From NCBI RefSeq assembly GCF_003173735.1, contig NZ_CP029551.1:4975001-5039000 (forward strand): DNA of 64,000 nucleotides, given 5' to 3'. Under the pieces are notes generated by a model that was not told where the DNA came from, searched no databases, and saw only the letters and a list, made by a program, of their open reading frames with translations. A program made the position numbers and the translations under genes. Numbering within the stretch: the first letter of the stretch is position 1; each line of letters begins with the position of its first letter. This stretch comes from Methylobacterium radiodurans. GTDB lineage: Bacteria; Pseudomonadota; Alphaproteobacteria; Rhizobiales; Beijerinckiaceae. This document shows positions 30,211 through 40,086 of this stretch, piece after piece.

Positions 30211-30776
30211 TCGGCGCCGGAGGAAGCCACATGCACGATCCCGGCGACGGCCACACGCACAACCACGATCATGACCACGGGCACAAGCACGACCATACCC
30301 ACGGGCAGGACGCCGCGTCCGAGCGCTGGAAGCACGACGGAGTGCGGGTGATTCCGGGCGACCGGCTCGACCCGAACACCGCCCAGACACCCGGCATGTT
30401 CCGGCAGGCGGCGGTCAACGCCGCCCGGGTCGGCGCGCAGAAGATCTGGGCCGGCACCGTGGCGATCGAGCCCGACGCCAAGACCGGGGTGCACCACCAC
30501 GGCGCGCTGGAAAGCGTGATCTACGTCGTCTCGGGCCGCGCCCGCATGCGCTGGGGCGAACGGCTCGAATACGTCGCCGAGGCGGGGCCCGGCGACTTCA
30601 TCTTCGTGCCCCCTTACGTGCCGCACCAGGAGATCAATGCCTCGACCGACGAGCCCCTGCACTGCGTGCTGGTGCGCTCCGATAACGAGGCGGTCGTGGT
30701 CAACTTGCCGGACGTCGCAGCGGCCGAGGCACCCGAGACCGTCTACTGGGTCGATCCCATCCACAAGCATCCCTGA
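30207..30776 (+). CDS. Cupin with histidine-rich N-terminal tail
   Basis: A 189-residue protein. Residues about 8-33 are a His/Asp-rich tail (GDGHTHNHDHDHGHKHDHTHG) that should chelate divalent metals. A single cupin follows, with motif 1 VHHHGALESVIYVVSGRARMRWG (metal ligands His-His and Glu) and motif 2 AGPGDFIFVPPYVPHQEIN. It overlaps the binding-protein gene by four bases. The cupin may act on an intermediate of sulfonate oxidation, with the tail supplying its metal. A shorter start at 30231 would still keep the tail. The cupin at 57,293 resembles it, including a similar VVNLxDV end. Confidence 0.85.
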   Translation: MIGAGGSHMHDPGDGHTHNHDHDHGHKHDHTHGQDAASERWKHDGVRVIPGDRLDPNTAQTPGMFRQAAVNAARVGAQKIWAGTVAIEPDAKTGVHHHGALESVIYVVSGRARMRWGERLEYVAEAGPGDFIFVPPYVPHQEINASTDEPLHCVLVRSDNEAVVVNLPDVAAAEAPETVYWVDPIHKHP

Positions 30777-30796
30777 TAGGGCCGGAGAGCGCACGC

Positions 30797-31802
30797 ATGA
30801 GCCAGGACCGCCGCCTGCATCTTGGCGCCTTCATGGCCCGGTGGGCATCCACGCCGCTTGGTGGCGCTATCCGGGCGGCTGGCCGGACGCGAACTTCAAC
30901 TTCGAGCATCTGGCGCACTTCGCCCGGCGCCTGGAGGCGGCGAAGTTTGACACCTTCTTCATGGCCGACCACTTGGCCGTGATGTACATGCCGGAGGCGG
31001 CCCTGCGCCGCTCGGCCACCGTGACCTCGTTCGACCCGCTGACGCTCCTGCCGGCGCTCGCCGTGCTGACCGAGCGCATCGGCCTGATCGCCACCGCATC
31101 GACCACCTACAACGAGCCCTACCACGTGGCCCGCAGGTTCGCCTCGCTCGACCACATCTCGCGGGGCCGCGCTGGCTGGAACCTCGTCACCTCTAGCAAC
31201 CCCGACGAGGCGCTGAATTTTGGGCGCGACGCGCATCTCGAGCACGCGGTGCGCTACGCGCGGGCCCGCGAGTTCTTCGACGTGGTGACGGGTCTGTGGG
31301 ATTCTTTGTGGTGCTCGGCGAGACGGAAGCGGAGGCCCGAGCCAAGAAGGCGCGCCTCGACGACCTCGTCCATCCCGACAGTGGGCTTGCCAACCTCTCG
31401 GTGCGCCTCGGAACCGACACCTCGGTCTTCGATCTCGACGCGCCGCTGCCCGAGATCCCGGAGACCAATGCGAGCAAGAGCGGGCAGGCCCAGATCGTCG
31501 ATTACGCGCGCCGCACCGGTGCAACGGTGCGCGATCTCGCCCGTAAGGTCGGCGGCTACGGCGGCCTTCAGATGGTCGGCACCGCCGCTCAGGTGGCCGA
31601 CAGGATGGAGGAATGGCTGAAGACACGCGCCTGCGACGGCTTCAACGTAATGTTCCCGTTCTTGCCGGAAGGTCTCGACGACGTGGTCGACCGCCTCGTG
31701 CCCGAGTTGCAGAGGCGGAACCTGTTCCGTACGGCGTACGAGGGCACGACGCTACGCAACCATCTTGGCCTGCCGCGGCCGGGCAACCGCTTCTTCCACT
31801 GA
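30797..31802 (+). pseudogene. Broken NtaA/SnaA/DszA-family FMN monooxygenase
   Basis: Starts MSQDRRLHLGAFM, then the frame shifts near 30,840. The expected sequence continues in the next frame as VGIHAAWWRYPGGWPDANFNF and then ISRGRAGWNLVTSSNPDEALNFG. After FFDVVTGLWDS at about 31,300 a large internal piece is missing and the frame changes again to FFVVLGETEAEARAKK, ending properly with LRNHLGLPRPGNRFFH. The family is about 440 residues; only about 330 codons remain, so roughly 110 residues around the FMN-binding centre are deleted. It is non-functional. It was the last gene of the oxidation operon. Confidence 0.9.
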
Positions 31803-32050
31803 GCCGCCTCGAGGCTTCTAGAGCATCCGGGCAGCATGGGCGCTAAAACCGGGGTTCCCCATGCGTTTGCTGACGGCCATCATTGCTTGCCAATCTAGAT
31901 AACTGTGTTAGGTCGATCGCGGAATGTCCGCCCACGAGCGGGCATCAAAGCATGCTTTCGACCCAACCCAGACGCTCGGACCGCGTGCCCCACAAACCTG
32001 AAAGCGGACACGCCTTGAGCTGCACGTCCGACTTATTCGGCGGCGGTCGC

Positions 32051-33394
32051 TCACTCGGTGAAATCGGCGCGGTTCAGCCCGTAGCGCTGCATCTTCTCGT
32101 TCAGGGTCCGGCGGGGGAGGTCGAGCAGGCGCATGACCTCGGCGATGTTTCCCCGAGTCTCTTGCAGGGTGTGGCGGATCAGATCGCGCTCGAATGCGTC
32201 GACCCGTGCCGACAGGGGTTGCGGTTCGCCCGTCGCCGCCTCCTGCGACCCGTCAAGCTGATCGAGGCCGAAGGCGTAGCGCTCAGCGGCGTTGCGCAAC
32301 TCGCGGACGTTGCCGGGCCACGGGCGCGCCGCGAGATCCTGTATGAGCCGGGCGCTGAGGGGGCGCACCGTCCGGCCATGCGCCTCGGCGGCGCGGGTCG
32401 CGAAGACCTCGAACAGCAATGGGATATCTTCGCGCCGTTCCCGCAGGGGCGGGATCCGCAACTCCGCGACGCCGAGGCGGTAGTAGAGGTCGGCCCGGAA
32501 CTGCCCGGTGGCTGAGTGCGCGCGCAGATCGACCTTGCTCGCGCAGACGGTGCGAAGGTCGGCCGGCACCGTCGCGTTCGAGCCGAGCCGCTCCAGGCTG
32601 CCCTCCTGGAGCACCCGCAGGAGGGTCACCTGCCCAGCAAGCGGCATGGCCTCGATCTCGTCGAGGAAGAGCGTGCCGCGATGGGCGTATTCCAGCTTGC
32701 CGACCCGGCGTTTCAGCGCGCCCGTGAAGGCGCCGGCCTCGAAGCCGAACAGCTCGCTCTCCATCATCGTGTCGGGGATGGCGCCGCAATTGACCGCCAC
32801 GAAGCGGCCGTCCCGCCGGCTGGAGAAGGCGTGGAGGCACTGGGCGACCAGTTCCTTGCCGGAACCGGTCTCACCGTTGATGACGACGTTGACCGGGGTG
32901 GCGGCGAGGCCGAGCACCTCGCGCCGCAGATTCTCCATCGCCCGCGACGTGCCGATGAGGCGGCTCTCGATGCCTTGCGCATCATCGACGGCGTGGAGCC
33001 TGCGCAACCGCAGGGTCAGGTGGCGCTTCTCGCAGGCGCGGCCGATCGCATCGACCAGACGCTCGGGCACGAAGGGCTTCTCGATGAAGTCGTAGGCGCC
33101 CCGTTGCATCGCCTCGACCGCCATCGGCACGTCCCCGTGCCCGGTGACCAGGAGGACCGGCAGGTCTGGGTCGCGGGCGAGCGCCCGTTCGAGGACTTCG
33201 AGGCCGTCGATGCCCGGCATCCGCATATCGCTGACGAGGATGCCGGGGAAGGACTCGTCGATAAGGCCCAGCGCCGCCCGCGGTTCCTCGAAGGTCGAGA
33301 CCTCGAAGTCGGCGAGGGTCAGCCACTGATGCAGCGCCTCGCGCACCGTCTCCTCGTCGTCCACGAACAGGACACGCGCCGCCCGACCCACCAC
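32051..33394 (-). CDS. Sigma-54-dependent response regulator, DctD-like
   Basis: A 447-residue NtrC-family activator. The receiver domain carries FVDDEE, the phospho-acceptor Asp in ILVSDMRMPG and the Lys in FIEKPFVPE. The AAA+ domain has Walker A GETGSGKE, the sigma-54 contact ELFGFEAGAFTGA (the GAFTGA loop is intact) and Walker B GTLFLDEI. The C-terminal Fis-type helix-turn-helix reads GNIAEVMRLLDLPRRTLNEKMQRYGL. It starts with GTG five bases after the sensor kinase stop. A sigma-54 promoter at 40,210 upstream of the transporter is the likely target. Confidence 0.93.
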   Translation of the reverse strand: MVGRAARVLFVDDEETVREALHQWLTLADFEVSTFEEPRAALGLIDESFPGILVSDMRMPGIDGLEVLERALARDPDLPVLLVTGHGDVPMAVEAMQRGAYDFIEKPFVPERLVDAIGRACEKRHLTLRLRRLHAVDDAQGIESRLIGTSRAMENLRREVLGLAATPVNVVINGETGSGKELVAQCLHAFSSRRDGRFVAVNCGAIPDTMMESELFGFEAGAFTGALKRRVGKLEYAHRGTLFLDEIEAMPLAGQVTLLRVLQEGSLERLGSNATVPADLRTVCASKVDLRAHSATGQFRADLYYRLGVAELRIPPLRERREDIPLLFEVFATRAAEAHGRTVRPLSARLIQDLAARPWPGNVRELRNAAERYAFGLDQLDGSQEAATGEPQPLSARVDAFERDLIRHTLQETRGNIAEVMRLLDLPRRTLNEKMQRYGLNRADFTE

Positions 33395-33399
33395 CGCGC

Positions 33400-35253
33400 T
33401 TACCCCTTCGCCGCAGGTAGGACGATGGCGAGCACCGCGCCGCGCTCGTCGTTGGCGGCGGCGATGCTGCCGCCGAGATCGCGCACGATCAGCGAGGACA
33501 GCGATAGGCCGAGGCCGAGGCCCTCGCCGGCCGACTTCGTGGTGAAGAAGGGATCGAAGACCTGCCCCATGTGCTCCTTCGCAATCCCGCCGCCACTATC
33601 GGCGACGCTGAGGCGCCAGGTGCCATCCGCTTCGCGCGCACCGGTCAAATGAAGCAGGCGCTCGGGCGTGCTCCGCATCGCGTCGAGGGCGTTGACGATC
33701 AGGTTCAGCAGGACCTGCTCCAAGCGAACCGGCTCCGCCTGCACGAAGGCCTCGGCGGGGATCGCGCAGGTGACGGTCACTCCCTCGGACCGGATGCGGG
33801 CCTGGAGCAGATCCAGGACGGCCTCCGCTGTCGCCTGCAAGCTTACCGGCTCACGATGTTCCGGCCCGGTCTTGCGGGCGAAGGCCTTCAGGTGGCGGAT
33901 GATCTCGCCGATGCGCTGCGTCACCTGCGTCATCCGCTCGAGGTTCCGCTCCACCGTCGCGAGATCGCCACGTTCCAGGAACTTCGCCGTGCTGGCGAGG
34001 AAGGTGCGCAGGGCTGCCAGCGGCTGGTTGATCTCGTGGTTGATGGCCGTCGAGATCTGTCCCAGCGCGGCGAGGCGGCCGGCATGGATCAGCTCGTCCT
34101 GGGTCGCCCGTAGCGCCGCGGTGGCGCGCTCCCGCTCCGCGACCTCGCCGCGAAGGCGGTCGTTGGCGGCGCTCAGGGCCTGGGTACGATCCGCGACGCG
34201 CTGCTCCAGGGAGAGGCGCATCGCCCGCTCGCTCTGCAGCCGTCGTTGCCGCTGGCTCCGGGCAGCCAGGGCGAAAGCCAGGGCCAAGCAGGCGATCGCC
34301 GCAACCAGGGCCGCGAGCAAGGCCTGTCGCAGGGCGGGTCCAGTCGGCGTCACGTACCAGACCGTCCAGGACAGATCCGGCATCGCCGCGCGCTCCACGA
34401 GCCCGCTGACGGTTCGGCCCTCGACCGGCAGATCAATGACGCCCGCGAGGTCCGCCTGCTCGCCGTCGAGAAGGGGCTGCAGGGTACTGTCGCCGTATTG
34501 TCGCTCGGCTTGGATCCGCGCCGCATCGGCCACGCCGACCGGGTGGAACGGGCGATACTTCCACGCCGGCTCGCTCGCGAGGAAGACCACGCCGGCGGCG
34601 TCCGAGACCAGCACCTGCTCGCCGGCCGCCCGCCACTCACCCTGCAGTCCCTCCAAATCGACCTTGACAACCACGATCCCCACGACCCGGCCGTCCGGTC
34701 CGGAAACGGCCTTGCCGACGAACAGGCCGGGAAGGCCGGTTGTCGTGCCGACGCCGAAATAGCGTGAGACGCCAGTGGTCTTGGCCGCGGTGAAGTAGGG
34801 CCGGTAGGCGTAGGACGCCCCGATGAAGCTGAGCGGCCGGTTCCAGTTGCTCGCGCCGCGCGTCAAGCCGTCGGCATCCAGGAGGTAGATGGCCGAGACG
34901 TTCGAGGTCGCCGCGACGGCCTCGAACTTGGTGTTGACGGCGGCGATGCGGTCCGGCGCATCGACGGCTTCGAGGAGGGCCTGCACCTGCGTGTCGAGGG
35001 CGAGGACCGTGGGCAGATACTCGTACCGGTTGACGGCCGCCCGCAGCACGGCCTCGGTAATGACGAGGCGCTGGCGCGCTTGGCGACGGGCCAGGTCGAG
35101 GCCTGCCTCCAGAGTGAACGCGAAGACCACGAGGGTAGCCACGAGCGTGATGGCCGCCAAGATCCACCGCCACAGCCAGATCGACCTGAGCACCGGACCC
35201 GGCCCGGTGAGCTTTCGCGGAACCGCCCGGGCGACGCTGGCTATGACGTTCAT
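33400..35253 (-). CDS. DctB-like membrane sensor histidine kinase
   Basis: A 617-residue sensor kinase with two membrane segments (around residues 25-45 and 305-325). The periplasmic double-PDC domain carries the DctB signature SNWNRPLSFIGASYAYRPYFTAAK and YFGVGTTTGLPGLFVGKAVSGPDGRVVGIVVVKVDLEGLQGEW. A coiled coil leads to HisKA with the phospho-acceptor His in ISTAINHEINQPLAALRT, and the ATPase domain has NLIVNALDAM, DSGGGI and GLGLGLSLSSLIV. DctB proteins sense C4-dicarboxylates; the neighbours here suggest a related 2-oxoacid or dicarboxylate. The ATG at 35253 precedes the first membrane helix. It is paired with the regulator five bases downstream. Confidence 0.93.
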   Translation of the reverse strand: MNVIASVARAVPRKLTGPGPVLRSIWLWRWILAAITLVATLVVFAFTLEAGLDLARRQARQRLVITEAVLRAAVNRYEYLPTVLALDTQVQALLEAVDAPDRIAAVNTKFEAVAATSNVSAIYLLDADGLTRGASNWNRPLSFIGASYAYRPYFTAAKTTGVSRYFGVGTTTGLPGLFVGKAVSGPDGRVVGIVVVKVDLEGLQGEWRAAGEQVLVSDAAGVVFLASEPAWKYRPFHPVGVADAARIQAERQYGDSTLQPLLDGEQADLAGVIDLPVEGRTVSGLVERAAMPDLSWTVWYVTPTGPALRQALLAALVAAIACLALAFALAARSQRQRRLQSERAMRLSLEQRVADRTQALSAANDRLRGEVAERERATAALRATQDELIHAGRLAALGQISTAINHEINQPLAALRTFLASTAKFLERGDLATVERNLERMTQVTQRIGEIIRHLKAFARKTGPEHREPVSLQATAEAVLDLLQARIRSEGVTVTCAIPAEAFVQAEPVRLEQVLLNLIVNALDAMRSTPERLLHLTGAREADGTWRLSVADSGGGIAKEHMGQVFDPFFTTKSAGEGLGLGLSLSSLIVRDLGGSIAAANDERGAVLAIVLPAAKG

Positions 35254-35362
35254 CGGGCGGCATCCTGACGAGGGCGAGCATACGCGCCAGCGGTGTCGCA
35301 CACCACGCCCCACGCGCCGCGGGCGAAAGCCGACCCTTACCCCCAGCGAAGTCGGAGAGCTC

Positions 35363-36835
35363 TCAGGCGCCGAGGCCGCCGACGCAGACGTACTTGGTGT
35401 TCAGGTAGTCGTCGATGCCCTGGTGGCCGCCCTCGCGGCCGACGCCCGACTCCTTCACGCCGCCGAAGGGCGCCACCTCGGTGGTGATGATGCCCTCGTT
35501 GACGCCGACCATGCCGTATTCCAGCGCCTCTGAGACCCGGAAGACCCGCCCGAGATCGCGCGTGTAGAAGTAGCAGGCCAGCCCGAACTCCGTGTCGTTG
35601 GCCATCGCGATCGCCTCCGCCTCGTCGCGGAAGCGGAAGAGCGGCGCCAGCGGCCCGAAGGTCTCCTCCTTCGCGACATCCATGCCCGGCACCACGTCGA
35701 CCAGCACGGTCGGCTCGAAGAACGAGCCGCCGAGCGCGTGGCGGCGGCCCCCCGCGATCACCCGCGCGCCCTTGGCGGTGGCGTCGCGGATATGCGCCTC
35801 GACCTTCTCGACCGCGGCGTGGTCGATGAGCGGGCCCTGCACCACGCCCTCCTCCGCGCCGTTGCCGACCTTCAGGGCCTTGGCCGCCGCCGCCATCTTC
35901 TCCGCGAAGGCGTCGTAGATGCCGTCCTGCACCAGCACCCGGTTGGTGCAGACGCAGGTCTGGCCCGAGTTGCGGTACTTGGCCAGCATCGCGCCCTCGA
36001 CCGCCCGGTCGAGGTCGGCATCGTCGAACACGATGAAGGGCGCGTTGCCGCCGAGTTCCATCGAGACCTTCTTCACCGTGCCGGCGGCCTGGCTCATCAG
36101 GAGCTTGCCGACCTCGGTCGAGCCCGTGAACGTGACCTTCTTCACCAGCGGGTTGCCGGTGAGTTCGCCCCCGATCGCCCGGGCCGAGCCGGTGAGGATC
36201 GAGACGAGGCCCGCCGGGATGCCGGCCCGCTCGCAGAGCAGGCCCCAGACCAAGCCCGAGAGCGGCGTCTGGGCGGCGGGCTTGATCACGATCGGGCAGC
36301 CGGCGGCGAGTGCCGGCGCGAGCTTGCGGGCGATCATCGAGGACGGGAAGTTCCAGGGCGTGATCGCCCCCACCACGCCGACCGGCTCCTTGGTGACGAG
36401 GATGCGCCGGTTCTGCCAGGGCGAGGGGATGACCTCGCCGTAGACGCGCCGGGCCTCCTCGGCGAACCACGTGACGTAGCCCGCCGACATGGTGACCTCG
36501 GCCCGCGCCTCGGCGAGCGACTTGCCCTGCTCGGCGGTGAGGATGCGGGCGAGATCCTCCTGGTTCTCGGTGATCAGCGCCGCGAGCTTCTTGAGCAGCG
36601 TCGCGCGCTCGGCGGCGGTCTTGGCGCGCCAGGCCGGATAGGCCGCGTGCGCCGCCTCGATCGCCCGGCGCGTCTCCTCGGCGCCTATGTTGGGCACCCG
36701 CGCGATGAGCGCGCCGGTGGCGGGGTTCGTCACCTCGATCGACCCGGACCCGCTCTTCGACCATTCGCCGCCGATCAGGCAGGCATCGACGAGCAGGCTC
36801 GGGTCCTTCAGGGACAGGGTCTCGGTCTCAGGCAT
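35363..36835 (-). CDS. NAD(P)-dependent succinate-semialdehyde dehydrogenase, GabD-like
   Basis: A 490-residue aldehyde dehydrogenase. Key segments are the oxyanion Asn in TPWNFPSSMIARK, the nucleotide-binding FTGSTEVGKLL, the general base Glu in MELGGNAPFIVFDDADLDRA and the catalytic Cys in YRNSGQTCVCTNR, where the second Cys (TCVC) is typical of succinate-semialdehyde dehydrogenases. The C-terminal PFGGVKESGVGREGG agrees. It would oxidise succinic semialdehyde to succinate. It lies 60 bases downstream of a TPP enzyme whose product could be that aldehyde. Confidence 0.92.
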   Translation of the reverse strand: MPETETLSLKDPSLLVDACLIGGEWSKSGSGSIEVTNPATGALIARVPNIGAEETRRAIEAAHAAYPAWRAKTAAERATLLKKLAALITENQEDLARILTAEQGKSLAEARAEVTMSAGYVTWFAEEARRVYGEVIPSPWQNRRILVTKEPVGVVGAITPWNFPSSMIARKLAPALAAGCPIVIKPAAQTPLSGLVWGLLCERAGIPAGLVSILTGSARAIGGELTGNPLVKKVTFTGSTEVGKLLMSQAAGTVKKVSMELGGNAPFIVFDDADLDRAVEGAMLAKYRNSGQTCVCTNRVLVQDGIYDAFAEKMAAAAKALKVGNGAEEGVVQGPLIDHAAVEKVEAHIRDATAKGARVIAGGRRHALGGSFFEPTVLVDVVPGMDVAKEETFGPLAPLFRFRDEAEAIAMANDTEFGLACYFYTRDLGRVFRVSEALEYGMVGVNEGIITTEVAPFGGVKESGVGREGGHQGIDDYLNTKYVCVGGLGA

Positions 36836-36895
36836 AGTCGGATTCCCTCGGGGGCTTCGACGGGTTCAGGCGATGACGGGTCTGGCGGACGTCGC

Positions 36896-38548
36896 TCACT
36901 CAGTGGGTGCGGCGTCCTTCACCTTCTCGCGCAGCTCCTTCACGAGCACGCGGGTGTTCTCCGAGTAGTCGATCGGCACCGCCACGAGGTGGACGCCGCC
37001 GGCCTGGAACGCCTTCTCCAGCGTCGGCCCCAGATCCTCGACCGCGCCGACCCGGTGTCCCGTGGCGCCGTAGGACTCGGCGTACTTCACGAAGTCCGGG
37101 TTCTTGAAGGTCATGCCGTAATCCGGGAACTCGTCCACCGCCTGCTTCCAGCGGATCATGCCGTAGGCCGAGTCGTCCAGGATCAGCACCACGAGGTTGA
37201 GGCCGAGCCGCACGGCCGTCTCCATCTCCTGGCTGTTCATCATGAAGCCGCCGTCGCCGCACACCGCCATGACACGGCGCTTCGGGTAGAGCAGCGCCGC
37301 CATCATCGCCGAGGGCAGGCCCGCGCCCATCGTGGCCAGCGCGTTGTCGAGCAGCAGCGTGTTGGCCACGTAGGTGCGATAGTTGCGGGCGAACCAGATC
37401 TTGTACATCCCGTTGTCGAGGCAGACGATGCCGTCCTCGGGGATCACCCGGCGCACGTCGCGCACCAGCCGCTGCGGGGTGACGGGGAAGCGGTCCTCGT
37501 CGGCCCGGTCGGCGATGCGGGACAGGATGTGCTCGCGCAGCGGCAGCAACGCGCCCGCGTTCGGCAGCCTGTCCTCCAGCCGGTCGGCGAGCAGCTTCAG
37601 GGTGGGGCCGAGATCGCCCACCACCTCGGCGTCGGGGTAGTAGACCTGCTCGACATTGGCCGGGGTGTAGCTGATGTGCAGCACCTTCTGGTCCGGCTGG
37701 CCCATGAAGAAGGGCGGCTTCTCCACCGTGTCGTGGCCGATGGCGATGATGAGGTCGGCGGCGTCGATCGCCTCGTGCACGTAGTCGCGCTCCGACAGGG
37801 CGGCGGTGCCCATGTAGAGGCGGGTGCCGTGCGCGACCGTGCCCTTGCCCATCTGGGTGGTGAAGAACGGGATTCCGGTGCGCTGCACGAAGCCGCCGAG
37901 GTCGCTCGTCGAGCGCGGGCGGGAGGCGGCCGCGCCCAGCATCACCAGCGGGCGCTTGGCCGCGACGATCATCTCGGCGGCGCGCTCGATCGCCTTCGGA
38001 TGGGCGACCGGGATGTCGATCGGGTGGGAGGGCACCGTGTACGAATCGGCTTCCTCGGCCGCGATGTCCTCGGGCAGCTCCAAGAGGACCGGGCCGGGCC
38101 GCTCCTCCATGGCGACCCGGAAGGCGTCGCGCACGATGGTGGGGATCGAGGAGGCGGAGACGATCTGGCGCGCCATCTTGGTGATCGGCTTCATCGAGGC
38201 GATGACGTCGACGATCTGGAAGCGGGCCTGGCGCGAGGAGAGGATGCCCTTCTGGCCGGTGATGATGATCATCGGCATGGCGCCCAGATGCGCGTAGGCG
38301 GCGCCGGTCGAGAAGTTGAGCGCGCCCGGGCCGAGCGTGGCGAGGCAGACGCCGGGCTTGCCGGTGAGCCGCCCGTAGGTCGCGGCCATGAAGGCTGCGG
38401 CCTGCTCGTGGCGGGTCAGGACGAGCTCGATCTTCGAGGTGCGCAGGGACTCGACGATGTCGAGGTTCTCCTCGCCCGGGATGCCGAAGACGCGGTCGAC
38501 GCCCTCGTTCTCCAGCGCTTGCACGAGCAGATCTGAACCTTTGGACAT
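36896..38548 (-). CDS. Acetolactate-synthase-like TPP enzyme, possible 2-oxoglutarate decarboxylase
   Basis: A 550-residue ThDP-dependent enzyme. The catalytic Glu lies in TRHEQAAAFMAATYGRLTGKPGVCLATLGPG, and the TPP/Mg motif is VCGDGGFMMNSQEMETAVRLGLNLVVLILDDSAYGMIRW. The N-terminus reads FGIPGEENLDIVE. This PGEENLD signature, unlike the PGGAV of true acetolactate synthase, is shared by the cyanobacterial enzymes first annotated as acetolactate synthase and later shown to be 2-oxoglutarate decarboxylases that work with a neighbouring succinate-semialdehyde dehydrogenase. The same partner is present here. I take the ATG at 38548; a TTG at 38560 is possible. The substrate is inferred. Confidence 0.85.
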   Translation of the reverse strand: MSKGSDLLVQALENEGVDRVFGIPGEENLDIVESLRTSKIELVLTRHEQAAAFMAATYGRLTGKPGVCLATLGPGALNFSTGAAYAHLGAMPMIIITGQKGILSSRQARFQIVDVIASMKPITKMARQIVSASSIPTIVRDAFRVAMEERPGPVLLELPEDIAAEEADSYTVPSHPIDIPVAHPKAIERAAEMIVAAKRPLVMLGAAASRPRSTSDLGGFVQRTGIPFFTTQMGKGTVAHGTRLYMGTAALSERDYVHEAIDAADLIIAIGHDTVEKPPFFMGQPDQKVLHISYTPANVEQVYYPDAEVVGDLGPTLKLLADRLEDRLPNAGALLPLREHILSRIADRADEDRFPVTPQRLVRDVRRVIPEDGIVCLDNGMYKIWFARNYRTYVANTLLLDNALATMGAGLPSAMMAALLYPKRRVMAVCGDGGFMMNSQEMETAVRLGLNLVVLILDDSAYGMIRWKQAVDEFPDYGMTFKNPDFVKYAESYGATGHRVGAVEDLGPTLEKAFQAGGVHLVAVPIDYSENTRVLVKELREKVKDAAPTE

Positions 38549-38757
38549 GGGAGCGACCAATTCTTCTTCGATTGTTCGGTGACAGAGAATGCGGAGGTCG
38601 TGGCGACGCTGCCCGGGACCGGTGGCAGGGGGCGGAGGGGTCGGATCATCGCCGCCTGGTGCTTGCCGGTGCAGCGCTCGTCTTCCCGGTCCCGGCCGCT
38701 TCGGGCCGGGACCCCTCTCGCCGAGATCGTGCAGATCCCCGGCCGGTGTGCCGGTCC

Positions 38758-40086
38758 TCAGTCCTTCATCCGGCCGTTGCCGTCGAGATAGCCGTACTTG
38801 CGGGTGTCGGGCATCCAGAGCGACGCCAGGAAGGCGACGGAGGCCATGGCGGCAACGTAGTAGAAGAACAGGCTCTCGTTGCCATAGGACTTGAACGAGA
38901 GCGCGACATACTCCGCCGTACCGCCGAACATCGCATTGGCGATGGCGTAGGGCAGACCGACTCCGAGCGCCCGCACCTCAGCCGGGAAGAGTTCGGCCTT
39001 CACCACGCCGCTGATCGAGGTGTAGAAGGTCGCGATCACGAGGCCGGTCAGGATCAGCCCGAAGGCCGCGTAGGGGCTCGTCACCAGCGATAGCGAGGAG
39101 AGCAGCGGCACCGCACCAAGGGTGGCGAGGCCGCTGAATAGGATCATGTTGTTGCGCCGGCCGATCCGGTCCGACAGGGCACCGAAGAGCGGCTGCAGCA
39201 GCATGAACACGATGAGCGCTAGGGTCATCACCGTCGAAACCGCCTTGAGGTCGAGCTTCACCGTGTTGACGAGGAACTTCTGCATGTAGGTCGTCATCGT
39301 GTAGAAGTAGAGCGACCCACCCATGGTGAAGGCGAGCGTGATCAGCAGCGCCCGCTTGTGCTGCATGAGGGCCCGCAGCGAACCGGCTTCCTTGCTGTTC
39401 ATCGTCTCCTGGGAGATCGACTCCTTCAGCGAGCCGCGCAGCATCATCGCAACGACCGCGGCGGCGGCGCCGATCAGGAACGGGACGCGCCAGCCCCAGG
39501 CCCGCATCTCCTCGCCGGTCAGGGCGTGCTGGAGGGCGAAAACGACGAGCACCGCGAGCAGCTGCCCGCCGATCAAAGTGACGTACTGAAACGAGGACAG
39601 GAAGCCGCGGCGGCCCTTGCCGGCGACCTCGCTCATGTAGGTCGCAGCCGTGCCGTACTCGCCGCCGACCGAGAGCCCCTGCGCAAGCCGCGCGACGAGG
39701 AGCAGGACGGGCGCGAGCACGCCGATGGTCTCGTAGGTCGGCAGCAGGCCGATCATCAGCGAGCCGGCGCACATCAGCAGCACCGAGAAAACCATCGACG
39801 ACTTGCGCCCACGCCGGTCGGCGATGCGGCCGAAGATCCAGCCGCCCAGCGGCCGCATGAAGAAGCCGACGGCGAAGATGCCGGCCGTCGCCAGGAGCTG
39901 GCCGGTCGGGCTGCTGCTTGGGAAGAACGCCGAGGCGAAATAGATCGAGGTGAAGGCGTAAGCATAGAAGTCGTACCATTCGACGAGATTGCCGGAGGAG
40001 GCGGCGACGATGGCCTTGATCTTCTGCCGATCAGAGGTTTCGACGGTCGGGATTGATCCCGTCACCGCCGGGACAGCCGTATTCAT
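38758..40086 (-). CDS. MFS transporter, metabolite:H+ symporter (KgtP/ProP-like)
   Basis: A 442-residue permease with twelve predicted helices. The MHS-family signature is present: [26 protein letters not shown] near the N-terminus, [25 protein letters not shown] between helices 2 and 3, and [24 protein letters not shown]. KgtP imports 2-oxoglutarate and related members carry dicarboxylates, citrate or betaine. It is first in the run transporter, TPP enzyme, dehydrogenase, DctB-like, DctD-like, all on the minus strand, and is preceded by a sigma-54 promoter. The substrate is inferred from neighbours. Confidence 0.9.
   Translation of the reverse strand: MNTAVPAVTGSIPTVETSDRQKIKAIVAASSGNLVEWYDFYAYAFTSIYFASAFFPSSSPTGQLLATAGIFAVGFFMRPLGGWIFGRIADRRGRKSSMVFSVLLMCAGSLMIGLLPTYETIGVLAPVLLLVARLAQGLSVGGEYGTAATYMSEVAGKGRRGFLSSFQYVTLIGGQLLAVLVVFALQHALTGEEMRAWGWRVPFLIGAAAAVVAMMLRGSLKESISQETMNSKEAGSLRALMQHKRALLITLAFTMGGSLYFYTMTTYMQKFLVNTVKLDLKAVSTVMTLALIVFMLLQPLFGALSDRIGRRNNMILFSGLATLGAVPLLSSLSLVTSPYAAFGLILTGLVIATFYTSISGVVKAELFPAEVRALGVGLPYAIANAMFGGTAEYVALSFKSYGNESLFFYYVAAMASVAFLASLWMPDTRKYGYLDGNGRMKD

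Noticed and set aside
35738..38536. A 932-codon open frame on the plus strand opposite the dehydrogenase and TPP enzyme genes
   Set aside because: It is a high-GC shadow: rich in Arg, Gly, His and Asp with no domain, and it runs antisense to two clear genes.
36896..38548. True acetolactate synthase for branched-chain amino acids
   Set aside because: No small subunit gene, a PGEENLD rather than PGGAV motif, and a catabolic setting.
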